A DNA stretch of 64,000 nucleotides from Alsobacter ponti (GCF_024294805.1 NZ_JANCLU010000012.1:1-64000), one strand, 5' to 3'. Shown: positions 28,612 through 38,621, numbered from the stretch's first letter. A program made the numbers and translations. The notes: generated from the sequence alone by a model not told the origin.

Positions 28612-29223
28612 TCACCTGTTGATCCACGGAATGTCCTTGAGGTAGGCGTCCTCAAAGCGGCGGATATCTTCCATATAGCTCCAGGTCAGCTCGATTTCGT
28701 CGAGGCCCTTCATGATGCATTCGCGCCAGAAGGGGTCGATTTCCAGTTCGTGCGAGCTGCCGTCCGGCAGCCGAACGATTCTCGCCTCGAGATCGATTTC
28801 GACTTCGGCCCCGGGGGTGGCCATCAGCGTCTCGCGCAAGCTCGCCACGATGTCTTCCGGCAGTCTCACCGGGACGAGGCCGTTCTTGAGCGCGTTGTTG
28901 TAGAAGATATCGCCGAAGCTCGGCCCGATCACGCCCCGCACGCCATGGTCGCACAGGGCGTAGACCGCGCCTTCCCGCGACGAGCCGCAGCCGAAGTTTT
29001 CCTCCGTGACCAGCACCTTCGCGTGCCGATAGGGCTCCCGGTTCAGGATGAACTCGGGCCGCTCCTGCCCCTCGGGCGTGAACCGCAGGTCGTGGAAGAG
29101 GAACTGTCCGTAGCCGCCGGACCGGTCGAACTTCAGGAACCGCGCGGGGATGATCTGGTCCGTGTCCAGGTTGCGTCCGGGGATGGGGGCGGCCAGCGCC
29201 GTCATTTTGACGAAGGGGGTCAT
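28612..29223 (-). CDS. leuD: LeuD-like aconitase-family small (swivel) subunit
   Basis: 203 residues from ATG 29223, the usual LeuD length. The swivel-domain landmarks are PIPGRNLDTDQIIPARFLK, NFGCGSSREGAVYAL, VIGPSFGDIFYNNALKNGL, and a C-terminal LEIDPFWRECIMKGLDEIELT. Biosynthetic LeuD proteins usually read SREHAPWAL where this one has SREGAVYAL. The gene follows the leuC-like gene by 9 nt inside a catabolic cluster. It therefore may belong to a maleate-, dimethylmaleate- or citraconate-type hydratase rather than to leucine synthesis; the sequence alone does not decide. Confidence 0.85.
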   Translation of the reverse strand: MTPFVKMTALAAPIPGRNLDTDQIIPARFLKFDRSGGYGQFLFHDLRFTPEGQERPEFILNREPYRHAKVLVTEENFGCGSSREGAVYALCDHGVRGVIGPSFGDIFYNNALKNGLVPVRLPEDIVASLRETLMATPGAEVEIDLEARIVRLPDGSSHELEIDPFWRECIMKGLDEIELTWSYMEDIRRFEDAYLKDIPWINR

Positions 29224-29232
29224 GGCGCGGCC

Positions 29233-30654
29233 TCAGTTCAAAAGCCGGCGCACGTCGGTGAGCCGGCCCGTCACCGCCGCCGCGGCGGCCATGGCCGGAC
29301 TCATCAAATGCGTGCGGGCGTTCGGGCCCTGGCGGCCGATGAAGTTCCGGTTGGAGGTGGAGGCGCAGCGCTCCTGCGGCTTGACGAAGTCTCCGTTCAT
29401 CGCGGCGCACATCGAGCAGCCGGACTCCCGCCATTCGAAGCCGGCCTCGCGGAAGACGCGATCGAGGCCCTCCGCTTCCGCCGCCCGCTTCACCGACGTC
29501 GAGCCGGGCACCACCATGGCGGGAACGACCGCCTTGCGGCCGCGCAGCACCTCGGCGGCGGCGCGCAGGTCCTCCAGCCGGCTGTTGGTGCACGAACCGA
29601 TGAACACCCGGTCGATCGCGACGTCGGCGAGCGGCGTGCCGGGCGTCAGCCCCATGTAGTTGAGCGCCTTGGCCGTGCTCTCCCGGCGGCCGGCGTCGGG
29701 CGCCCCGGCGGGATCGGGCACATGGCCCGTGATGGGCGCGGTGTCCTCCGGGCTGGTGCCCCAGGTCACCATCGGCGCGATGGCATGTCCCTCGAGCGCG
29801 ACCTCGGTATCGAACCGGGCGCCGTCGTCGGTCGGCAAGGCGCGCCACTGGGCCACCGCGCGGTCCCATTCCTCCCCCGACGGCGCGAAGGGCCGCCCGT
29901 GCAGGTACTGGAAGGTGGTGTCGTCGGGCGCGACCATGCCGCAGCGCGCGGCGGCCTCGATCGACATGTTGCAGATGGTCAGCCGCTGCTCAATGGACAT
30001 GGCGCGGACCGCCGGGCCCGCGTACTCGATGGCGTGGCCACCCGCGCCGCCGGCGCCGATCTTGCCGATGATGGCCAGGATGACGTCCTTGGCGTGGACG
30101 CCGCGCGCCAGCGTGCCGCTGACGGAGATGCGCATCGTTTTGGGGCGCGCCTGCCACAGCGTCTGCGTCGCCATGACATGCATGTTTTCCGACTGCCCGA
30201 TGCCGAAGGCGATGGCCCCGAGCGCCCCGTGCGTCGAGGTGTGGCTGTCGCTGCACACGATGGTGAGGCCCGGCAGGGTGATGCCCTGCTCGGGGCCGAC
30301 GACATGGACGATTCCCTGGCGCGGATCGCGGAGCCGGAAGCTGCGGATGCCGCCCCAGTCCATGTTCTCGTCGAACTGCCGGATCATGCGGGCGATCTCG
30401 GCCGTCGCCGCGTCGCCGATCTCGCGCCCGGTCGTGGGCACGTAGTGGTCAGGCGTGCCGAACATCTGGCGCGGGCGGCGGACGGAGTAGCCGCGGCGCT
30501 TCATGTCGGCGAAGGCGTGGAAGGAGCCTTCGTGGATGATGTCGCGGTCGATATAGATGAGCGACGGCCCTTCGTCGCGCGCGACGATCACATGCCGGTC
30601 CCAGACCTTGTCGAACATCGTCCTGGGAGCGGCGGAATGGGGGAGGTTGGCCAT
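29233..30654 (-). CDS. leuC: LeuC-like aconitase-family large subunit (4Fe-4S dehydratase)
   Basis: 473 residues from ATG 30654, the normal LeuC length. The three cluster cysteines are present in FIGSCTNSR and ESGCSMCAAMN. Other conserved motifs are HVVGPEQGITLPG, CSDSHTSTHGALGA, FGIGQSEN, and the C-terminal STSNRNFIGRQGPNARTHL. Together with the downstream LeuD-like subunit it should form a hydro-lyase that adds or removes water on a dicarboxylate. Its position between the PuuE-like hydrolases and a Liv-type importer argues for a catabolic hydratase. A simple displaced leuCD pair is the alternative. Confidence 0.87.
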   Translation of the reverse strand: MANLPHSAAPRTMFDKVWDRHVIVARDEGPSLIYIDRDIIHEGSFHAFADMKRRGYSVRRPRQMFGTPDHYVPTTGREIGDAATAEIARMIRQFDENMDWGGIRSFRLRDPRQGIVHVVGPEQGITLPGLTIVCSDSHTSTHGALGAIAFGIGQSENMHVMATQTLWQARPKTMRISVSGTLARGVHAKDVILAIIGKIGAGGAGGHAIEYAGPAVRAMSIEQRLTICNMSIEAAARCGMVAPDDTTFQYLHGRPFAPSGEEWDRAVAQWRALPTDDGARFDTEVALEGHAIAPMVTWGTSPEDTAPITGHVPDPAGAPDAGRRESTAKALNYMGLTPGTPLADVAIDRVFIGSCTNSRLEDLRAAAEVLRGRKAVVPAMVVPGSTSVKRAAEAEGLDRVFREAGFEWRESGCSMCAAMNGDFVKPQERCASTSNRNFIGRQGPNARTHLMSPAMAAAAAVTGRLTDVRRLLN

Positions 30655-30664
30655 CGCGCGCGCC

Positions 30665-31588
30665 TCAGGCCTGCGACCGGAAGGCTGCGACGATGTCGCG
30701 GCCGGTGGCCGGCCAGACGTCCTCGTGCGCCAGGATGTGGTCCAGCACCTCGCGCAGCTTGCCGATGCGATAGGGAACGCCCGTCACCCAGGCGTGCAGC
30801 GGGATGCTCACGATGCGCCCGCCATGGCTCTCGGCTTCCCGGTAAAGCACGTCGAAGCGGTCCTTCACTTGCTCCGCCCAGGAGTCCTCCGTGTGGTGGA
30901 AATCGAGCATCACCACCCGATCGTCGGTTTCGTAGGCGAGCGGCATGGCGAGCAGGGGCCCGCCGCGCGTGCTCATCTCGAACGGCATGTCGTCATTGGC
31001 CCAGTCGCAGCAATAGGCGACGCCGTTCTCGGCCAGCAGGTCGGGAGTGGCGTGCGACTGGGCGCGGCCCGGCGACAGCCAGCCCGTCACCTCCTGGCCG
31101 GAGGCCTCGCGCAGCAGGCGGAGCGTCCGGGCGACGATCTCGTTCTCGGCGTCGGGCGCGAGCCCGCTGTGATGGGCGTGGCCCATGTCGAGGCCGTGGG
31201 CCACGATCTCGTGCCCTGCCGCCACGATGTCGCGCACGAGCGACGGATAGCGCTCCGCGATCGCGCCGTTCACCGCCACCGACGCCGGCAATTTGCGCTC
31301 GGCCAGCACGTCGAGGATGCGGTAGATGCCGACGCGGTTGCCGTAGTCGCGGTTGGTGTAGTGCCGCAGGTCCGGGAACGGCATGGTGAGCCCGCCCGGC
31401 ATGGCGAACGGCTTGGACGTCATGTCCAGCGGGAACCACTGCACGGCGGGCGTGATCCACAGCGCGACGCGCGCGCCGTTGGGCCATGTCACGGGCTTGC
31501 GCTCGAACAGGTTCGACCACGGATAGCGGTCGTGGTCCATGCCGTGCCGCCGCCAGGGATAGTTGAGATAGTCTTCTCCGAGTGCCAT
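30665..31588 (-). CDS. PuuE-like polysaccharide-deacetylase-family hydrolase, copy 1
   Basis: 307 residues from ATG 31588. It follows the NodB-fold plan of the PuuE (metal-independent allantoinase) and cyclic-imide-hydrolase group: VTWPNGARVALWITPAVQWFP, DYGNRVGIYRILDVL, AAGHEIVAHGLDMG, VTGWLSPGRAQSHATPDLL, and YCCDWANDDMPF. The usual metal-binding TFDDG motif of chitin or peptidoglycan deacetylases is absent. No signal peptide, so it is not a wall enzyme. In this cluster an amide- or imide-ring-opening hydrolase is the most sensible reading. It lies 10 nt before the leuC-like gene. Confidence 0.85.
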   Translation of the reverse strand: MALGEDYLNYPWRRHGMDHDRYPWSNLFERKPVTWPNGARVALWITPAVQWFPLDMTSKPFAMPGGLTMPFPDLRHYTNRDYGNRVGIYRILDVLAERKLPASVAVNGAIAERYPSLVRDIVAAGHEIVAHGLDMGHAHHSGLAPDAENEIVARTLRLLREASGQEVTGWLSPGRAQSHATPDLLAENGVAYCCDWANDDMPFEMSTRGGPLLAMPLAYETDDRVVMLDFHHTEDSWAEQVKDRFDVLYREAESHGGRIVSIPLHAWVTGVPYRIGKLREVLDHILAHEDVWPATGRDIVAAFRSQA

Positions 31589-31600
31589 GGGCGATGTTCC

Positions 31601-32509
31601 TCAGGCCTGCGCGGCGGCGATGGCTTGCGCCATCGCGTCGTAGTAGCGCTCGTTGAAGTAGGCGGCGATCTCGCGCCCCGTCGCGAGCCAGGCGTCGTCG
31701 TGCGAGGCGATGTAGCGCAGCGCCTCGGCGAAGGGCTCGATGCGATGCGGCTGCCCGACGAGATAGGGATGCAGCGGGATGCACATCACCGTGCCCGACC
31801 GCTCTCCCTCGGCGCGGAGCTGGTCGAACTGGCGCTTGATGATCTCGCCGTAATGCCGGGCCGAATAGAGGTTCGAGTTGTAGACGATGACGTCGTTCAT
31901 CTCGAGGGAATAGGGCATCGAGATGAGCCGGCCCGACTTGACGTTCACCGGCATGGGCTGGTCGTCGTGGAACAGGTCGCAGGTGTATTCGACGCCGTGC
32001 TCGGCCAGCAGGTCCATGGTCCAGGTGTTGTTGGAGAGCGCCGGGGCCAGCCAGCCGGACAGTTTCTGGCCGGTCCATTTGCGGATCGTGGCGACGGAGT
32101 CCTCGATGATCGCGGCCTCTTCCTCGCGGCTCATGCCGTAGGTGTAGCGGGTGTTGTAGATGCCGTGGGAGAAGAACTCCCAGCCCCGCTTGGCGCAGGC
32201 CTCGATGATCTCCGGGTGGTGCTCGCACAGGGCGACGTTGAGCGAGACCGAGCCGCGGAAACCCGCCTCGTCCATCGCCTCCATCATCCGCCACCAGCCG
32301 GAGCGGTTGCCGTAGTCGCGGTGGGAGTAGGCCAGCACGTCCGGCAGTGGGCGCCCCCACGGCGTGCGCATCGGGTTCGGCGGGGGTTGGAACTCGTAGA
32401 ACTCGATGTTCGGCGCGATCCAGACCGCGATCTTCGCGCCGTTCGGCCACACGATGTTCGGGCGGCGGTAATAGGGAATGTAGTCGTAGAGGCCGGGATC
32501 TCTCGCCAT
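31601..32509 (-). CDS. PuuE-like polysaccharide-deacetylase-family hydrolase, copy 2
   Basis: 302 residues from ATG 32509. Same architecture as its neighbour but well diverged: IVWPNGAKIAVWIAPNIEFYE, HRDYGNRSGWWRMMEAMDEAG, KRGWEFFSHGIYNTRYTYGM, LSGWLAPALSNNTWTMDLLAE and YTCDLFHDDQPMPV. The canonical NodB TFDDG motif is missing here too. Two such enzymes side by side suggest either two sequential hydrolyses or a hetero-oligomer. It lies between the isochorismatase-family gene (11-nt gap) and copy 1 (12-nt gap). Confidence 0.85.
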   Translation of the reverse strand: MARDPGLYDYIPYYRRPNIVWPNGAKIAVWIAPNIEFYEFQPPPNPMRTPWGRPLPDVLAYSHRDYGNRSGWWRMMEAMDEAGFRGSVSLNVALCEHHPEIIEACAKRGWEFFSHGIYNTRYTYGMSREEEAAIIEDSVATIRKWTGQKLSGWLAPALSNNTWTMDLLAEHGVEYTCDLFHDDQPMPVNVKSGRLISMPYSLEMNDVIVYNSNLYSARHYGEIIKRQFDQLRAEGERSGTVMCIPLHPYLVGQPHRIEPFAEALRYIASHDDAWLATGREIAAYFNERYYDAMAQAIAAAQA

Positions 32510-32520
32510 CTCCGGTCCCC

Positions 32521-33192
32521 TCACGCCTGCTTCCACGCTTCGTAATAGGCGATGACGTCCGCCACGGGGACCACGTCGCCGTACTTCATGGCGATGTCGT
32601 AGAGATTGGCGAAGTGCGGGCTCTCGTGCTTGTCGGACACGCACTCCTCCGGCACGACGACGCGATAGCCGCGCGAGATGGCGTCCACCACGGTGGCGCG
32701 CACGCAGCCGGAGGTGGACCCTCCGGTCACGATGACCGTGTCGCACTGGTGCCAGACCATGAGCGACTGGAGATTGGTTTCGTGGAAGGCGGAGGCCATC
32801 CGCTTGTTGAGGATGATGTCGCCGACCGTGTCGATGACGAGGCGGTCGTCGAACTCGGCGCGGCGGGAGCCGACCTTGATGTTCTGCAGCGAGTCCGGGG
32901 TGTTGGAGCGCGTACCCCAGACCCCGCAATCCTCGCCGGACTGCATGTAGGCGACGTAGGTCCACACCACGGGAAGGCGCTTCGAGCGCGCGAGCTCCGC
33001 CAGCCGGTTGACGTACTCGAGCTGGCGGGGGTCCGTCTCGTAGGCGGTCACGAACTCGCCGACATTCGTATAGGACTTCTGAAGGTCGACGTTGATGAGG
33101 ACCGGCTTGCGGCCGAAGCCCATGCGCGGGCGTGGCGGCTTGGCCTTGATCGCCTCGAAGAGCTCGCGCGCCGTCTTGTTCGAAAGCTCCAC
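32521..33192 (-). CDS. Isochorismatase-family amidohydrolase (N-carbamoylsarcosine amidase / maleamate amidase-like)
   Basis: 223 residues from GTG 33192, chosen because GGAGG (33199-33203) is 6 nt upstream; the frame stays open to an ATG at 33267, but that has no such site. The cysteine-hydrolase triad is complete: Asp36 (LINVDLQKSY), Lys130 (IILNKRMASAF) and Cys163 (GGSTSGCVRATVVDAISRGY). The cis-peptide region before the Cys is also normal. The family cleaves amide bonds, for example in nicotinamide, maleamate, N-carbamoylsarcosine and ureidoacrylate. It is the first gene of the 15-gene cluster and probably removes ammonia from a half-amide produced by the PuuE-like hydrolases. Confidence 0.9.
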   Translation of the reverse strand: MELSNKTARELFEAIKAKPPRPRMGFGRKPVLINVDLQKSYTNVGEFVTAYETDPRQLEYVNRLAELARSKRLPVVWTYVAYMQSGEDCGVWGTRSNTPDSLQNIKVGSRRAEFDDRLVIDTVGDIILNKRMASAFHETNLQSLMVWHQCDTVIVTGGSTSGCVRATVVDAISRGYRVVVPEECVSDKHESPHFANLYDIAMKYGDVVPVADVIAYYEAWKQA

Positions 33193-33428
33193 CGTACGCC
33201 TCCATCCAAATGCTTTTTGTCGCGGGCCTTTTCGGCCTCGCCGGGGCAGCCAGAAACCGCTTGCCAACCCGGTAAATGTTATAAAGATATATCTTTAGCC
33301 TCTTGTAAAGAGCCGTGTGACATGGGTGGAAACGGAACTTCCGCCGCCTCCGAAGCCGGTGTTCGGGGCGCGGCCGGTCTGGCCCGGACACGGCCGGTCG
33401 GCCCGCCGTCGCGGATGGGGTTGGGTGA
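33193..33428. promoter_or_regulatory. Divergent promoter region of the catabolic cluster and its GntR regulator
   Basis: A 236-nt gap with an AT-rich core at 33265-33312 in otherwise GC-rich DNA. The core holds the 16-nt palindrome described separately. Both transcription units read away from it. Confidence 0.6.
33282..33297. promoter_or_regulatory. Palindromic candidate operator for the GntR/HutC regulator
   Basis: TAAAGATATATCTTTA is a perfect 16-nt palindrome. It lies 90 nt upstream of the isochorismatase-family GTG and 132 nt upstream of the regulator ATG, in the AT-rich core of the divergent promoter. Size and placement fit a dimeric GntR-family repressor. Binding is inferred. Confidence 0.55.
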
Positions 33429-34328
33429 ATGGTGAGACAGGTGAGCGCCCCGCAACGGGGATCGGGAACGCAGCGGCGCGCGGGGTCGACGCCATCGACA
33501 TCCGCCGCGGAGGCGCGCGCGCCGGCGGCGCAGGACCCGCTCGACGGGCCGTCGGGGCTCGCTCCCGTTCGCTCGCCCATTCCCCTGTATCACCGCATCT
33601 ACATGATCCTGCGCGAAGGGATCACCACGGGCGCGTACAAGGTCGGCGAGGCGATTCCCACCGAGGCGGAGCTGATGGAGCGATTCGGCGTCAGCCGGAT
33701 CACGGCCCGGCGCGCCCTGGACGAATTGTCGGACGAGGGCCTGGTCGACCGGGCGCGCGGCCGGGGAACCATCGTCTCGGCCAGCGCGGCCGCCCAGATC
33801 GGCGGCGCGCCCATCGTGGCCGGCATCGAGGGGCTGATGGCGAACCTCTCGGTGATCGGACGCCAGACGACCGTCACGATCTGCGAATTCGAGCACGTGC
33901 CCGCGCCGGGCGCGGTCGCGGCGGAACTCGGGCTCAAGACGGGCGAGATGGTCCAGCGCGCGGTCCGCGTCCGCAGCCTAGCGGAAGGGCCGTTCTCGCT
34001 GTCGACGACCTACGTGCTCGACCGCATCGGCCGCACCTACACGCGCGACGAACTCGCCTCCATCCCGATGATCGACCTGATCTCCCGCGCCGGGGCCAAC
34101 GTCGATTCGGTGAAGCAGAGCATCACGGCCACGCTCGCCGACGACGTCGCCGCCCAGCGTCTGGCGGTGCAGCCCGGCAGCGCTTTGCTGAAGCTGCGCC
34201 GGACGTTTTTCGACGACAGGAACAAGGGCGTCTATACGGCGGAACTGTTCTACCGGCCGGATCGCTTCGAGTACCGCATGACGCTGTCGCGCGGCGCCGA
34301 TAATCGCTTCAGGCTCGACCGGAACTGA
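33429..34328 (+). CDS. GntR-family regulator, HutC/FarR (UTRA) subfamily
   Basis: 299 residues from ATG 33429. The first ~50 residues are a low-complexity Ala/Pro/Ser/Arg extension. The winged helix-turn-helix begins at PLYHRIYMILREGI and includes EAIPTEAELMERFGVSRITARRALDEL and the GLVDRARGRGTIVS wing. The remainder is a UTRA ligand-binding domain (VPAPGAVAAELGLKTGEMVQRAVRVR, FDDRNKGVYTAELFYRPDRFEYRMTL). It is divergent from the catabolic cluster and probably represses it until the substrate or an intermediate binds. The N-terminal extension may be a start-site artefact, as the Shine-Dalgarno before 33429 is weak, but no other start precedes the HTH clearly. Confidence 0.9.
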   Translation: MVRQVSAPQRGSGTQRRAGSTPSTSAAEARAPAAQDPLDGPSGLAPVRSPIPLYHRIYMILREGITTGAYKVGEAIPTEAELMERFGVSRITARRALDELSDEGLVDRARGRGTIVSASAAAQIGGAPIVAGIEGLMANLSVIGRQTTVTICEFEHVPAPGAVAAELGLKTGEMVQRAVRVRSLAEGPFSLSTTYVLDRIGRTYTRDELASIPMIDLISRAGANVDSVKQSITATLADDVAAQRLAVQPGSALLKLRRTFFDDRNKGVYTAELFYRPDRFEYRMTLSRGADNRFRLDRN

Positions 34329-34388
34329 CGCCATTCCGGAAGGCGCTCCGCGCGCTCGAAGGCCCCGCCCGAGGGAGGAATGACCAGC

Positions 34389-34982
34389 ATGACCGACCGA
34401 CTGCCGCCGATCCCTCCCGAGCAGTGGACGGAGGGCCAGCGCGTCGCGGCGCAGGAGATCATCGACGGTCCGCGCGGCGGGCTGATCTCGCCGTTCGTTC
34501 CGCTGCTGCGCAGCCCCGAACTGATGACCCATGCCCAGCGCATGGGCGAGTATCTGCGCTACCGCAGCGCCATCGGGCTGCGCCTGTCCGAACTCGCCAT
34601 CCTGATCACCGCGCGGCACTGGTCGCAGCAGGTGGAATGGGCGATCCACGCGCCCATCGCGGAACGCGAGGGAGTGGCCGCGGAGACGATCGCCGCCATC
34701 GCCGAGGGGCGTCGCCCCGACCGCCTGCCCGAGGACGAGGCGGCCGTGTTCGAATTCGCGACGGAACTGCACCAAAACAAATCGGTGAGCGACGAGACCT
34801 GGCGGCGCGCCGCTCGTCTCTTCGGCGAGACAGGGGTCGTCGATCTCATTGGGGTCAGCGGCTACTACAGCTTCCTGTCGATGGTGATGAACGCCGCGCG
34901 CACGGACGTGCCGCCCACCGCGACCGGCTCGCTTCGCCCGATGCCGGACGTGCCCTCGCGGCCGAACCCGCCGGAGCGGTAG
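34389..34982 (+). CDS. Carboxymuconolactone decarboxylase (CMD)-family protein
   Basis: 197 residues from ATG 34389. GGAGG at 34374-34378 is 10 nt from this ATG but only 1 nt from the earlier ATG at 34380, so the second is preferred. The CMD fold is visible in GLRLSELAILITARHWSQQVEWAIHAPIA and EAVFEFATELHQNKSVSDETW-type helices, followed by VVDLIGVSGYYSFLSMVMNAA. The CxxC pair of AhpD peroxidases is absent, and His620-type residues in the QVEWAIHA stretch are kept. It lies 60 nt after the GntR gene and is probably cotranscribed. Such proteins often accompany catabolic clusters, with activity (lactone decarboxylase or hydrolase-like) not deducible here. Confidence 0.83.
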   Translation: MTDRLPPIPPEQWTEGQRVAAQEIIDGPRGGLISPFVPLLRSPELMTHAQRMGEYLRYRSAIGLRLSELAILITARHWSQQVEWAIHAPIAEREGVAAETIAAIAEGRRPDRLPEDEAAVFEFATELHQNKSVSDETWRRAARLFGETGVVDLIGVSGYYSFLSMVMNAARTDVPPTATGSLRPMPDVPSRPNPPER

Positions 34983-35004
34983 CCGCTCGACGCCGCCGAC
35001 GAAA

Positions 35005-35031
35005 AAAGCCCCGGCGCGAGGCCGGGGCTTT
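35005..35031. terminator. Bidirectional Rho-independent terminator (CMD gene / groEL)
   Basis: Perfect 11-bp stem AAAGCCCCGGC / GCCGGGGCTTT with a 5-nt loop, between converging genes. A-run on the left and T's on the right allow it to work in both directions. Confidence 0.9.
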
Positions 35032-35059
35032 CGGTGTCAACGACGGGTAGAGGCGCGGC

Positions 35060-37157
<2,098 letters not shown>

Positions 37158-37633
37158 GACATCTCAGCTTTGGAAAAGTTCGCTGTGGCTTAAGCTGGTC
37201 CGTATCGGTTCCCCAGACCAGCAACGCCAAAGCTGGGCGGCATAGGTGCAGCTGGAAATCACGCCGCAATACTGGACCGAAACGAAAGAAGGAAACCAGA
37301 GCGTGGCCGCGACGCTGCCTGACGCGCCTCGGCGCCGGCCGGTGCTGTCACACAATTGCCGCCATGCGCGAAACCATTCGCTTCAATAACGCCGCCGAAG
37401 CAGCGCGCGAGCGGTCCAGTATTGTCGCGATGGGCGGGGCATGACCCGCCAATATCCGGTGCCGTTCCGCCGGCGCTGCGCCTGAAGAAGCGGCCGTTTC
37501 AGGCGCCGACCGCCGGGTGGACTTCACAACCGCCACCTTTTGATCAAGATTGAGTGATCGCCTGCGAAATTAGTTAATGCAACGAGTCCATGATCGAGTC
37601 GCTTGTTGGTTCGGTCGCCTACAGGAGAGCCCG
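37158..37633. other. Intergenic region between groESL promoter and secreted-protein gene
   Basis: About 475 nt with lower GC than average. Several open frames of 26-65 codons exist on both strands, none with a convincing ribosome binding site plus recognisable product. I see no tRNA or strong terminator. The 37540-37590 part is AT-rich and probably carries the promoter of the next gene. Confidence 0.4.
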
Positions 37634-38569
37634 ATGTCCAAAGTGCGCTTGTCATCCGCCGCGTCGGCGGTCGTTCTCGGCCTCGTCTTCGCGGCCCAGC
37701 CGATCGGCCTCGGCGGCTCGTCCCATGCGCCGGGCGTCTCGGCGGCGCTCGCGAAGGGCGGCGAAGGCGCCGGCAATGGCGGCGGCAACGGCAATGGCGG
37801 TGGCAACGGCAATGCCGGCGGCAACGGCCGGGGCGCGGAGGCGGCTTCGGCCGCCGACGGTCGCGGCAACGGACGCGGCGGGGAGGGCGGCGGCAAGGCC
37901 GGCGGCAAGGACCCCGTCTCGAACTTCGTCGGCTCGCTGCTGAGCGGCGACCTGTTCAAGGGCGGATCGAAGAAGACGGAGCGGACCGCCTCTGTCTCTG
38001 GCGGCAGCAAGTCCTCCACGCGCGCGTCCTCGTCGACCGCGACGACGACCACGACGACCACGACTACCGCCACGGTCTTCGCGACGCCCGACAAGCTCGG
38101 CCGCCTCAACGCCTCCCACGCCTCGGCCTCGGCGCTGGCCCACGCGGCCCCGAACTCCACGGTCGGCGTCATCGCCACCTACATGAACCTGATGTTCGAG
38201 GCGATGCAGATCGCCGACGAGATCGCCGCCGCCGACGCTGCGGCCACCAGCAAGACGACGACGACCACGACCACCGCCACGACGACCACGCCGACGCAGG
38301 ACGACCTGAACGCGAAGGTGAAGGAGGCGCTCGACGCGCTGGCCGCCATCGCCAACAAGTCGTTCGACCAGTCCGTGGTGAACCAGGTCAACGCCAATCT
38401 GGGGCTGACGCTGGACGACACGACGGGACAGGCGGTGACGGACTACTTCAACCCGCCGGAGACGACCGACGCCGCCGCGACGACCACGTCCACCACCTCG
38501 ACGTCCTCGTCGACGGGCGGCTCGACGACCACGACCACCACGACAACGCTGCCGCCCGGCTCCATCTGA
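37634..38569 (+). CDS. Secreted low-complexity protein (Gly/Asn-rich and Thr-rich)
   Basis: 311 residues from ATG 37634, chosen because AGGAG lies 8 nt upstream; an ATG at 37577 lacks this. A Sec signal peptide is likely (SSAASAVVLGLVFAAQPIGLGG). Residues ~45-95 are a Gly/Asn repeat of GNGGG type, and there are four runs of threonine (up to nine in a row) near residues 145, 215, 290 and 300. Two predicted helical stretches lie between them (GVIATYMNLMFEAMQIADEIAAADAA; DLNAKVKEALDALAAIANKSFDQ). I do not recognise the family. The Thr runs could be glycosylation sites or flexible linkers of an envelope protein. It is a single-gene unit ended by a strong terminator. Confidence 0.75.
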   Translation: MSKVRLSSAASAVVLGLVFAAQPIGLGGSSHAPGVSAALAKGGEGAGNGGGNGNGGGNGNAGGNGRGAEAASAADGRGNGRGGEGGGKAGGKDPVSNFVGSLLSGDLFKGGSKKTERTASVSGGSKSSTRASSSTATTTTTTTTTATVFATPDKLGRLNASHASASALAHAAPNSTVGVIATYMNLMFEAMQIADEIAAADAAATSKTTTTTTTATTTTPTQDDLNAKVKEALDALAAIANKSFDQSVVNQVNANLGLTLDDTTGQAVTDYFNPPETTDAAATTTSTTSTSSSTGGSTTTTTTTTLPPGSI

Positions 38570-38591
38570 GCCCTCCGGCCCTTCGGAATCA

Positions 38592-38621
38592 GGCCCGTTC
38601 GCGCCCGCGAGCGGGCCTTTT
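38592..38621 (+). terminator. Rho-independent terminator of the secreted-protein gene
   Basis: Stem GGCCCGTTCGC / GCGAGCGGGCC (one T-G wobble), 4-nt loop, then TTTT, 22 nt after the stop codon. Confidence 0.85.

Noticed and set aside
28606-32545. Long plus-strand frames opposite leuCD and the PuuE-like genes
   Set aside because: Shadow frames; the coding strand shows intact catalytic motifs and 4- to 12-nt spacing expected for an operon.
37164-37553. Short open frames between groESL and the secreted-protein gene
   Set aside because: 26-65 codons, no ribosome binding site plus recognisable sequence; treated as intergenic.
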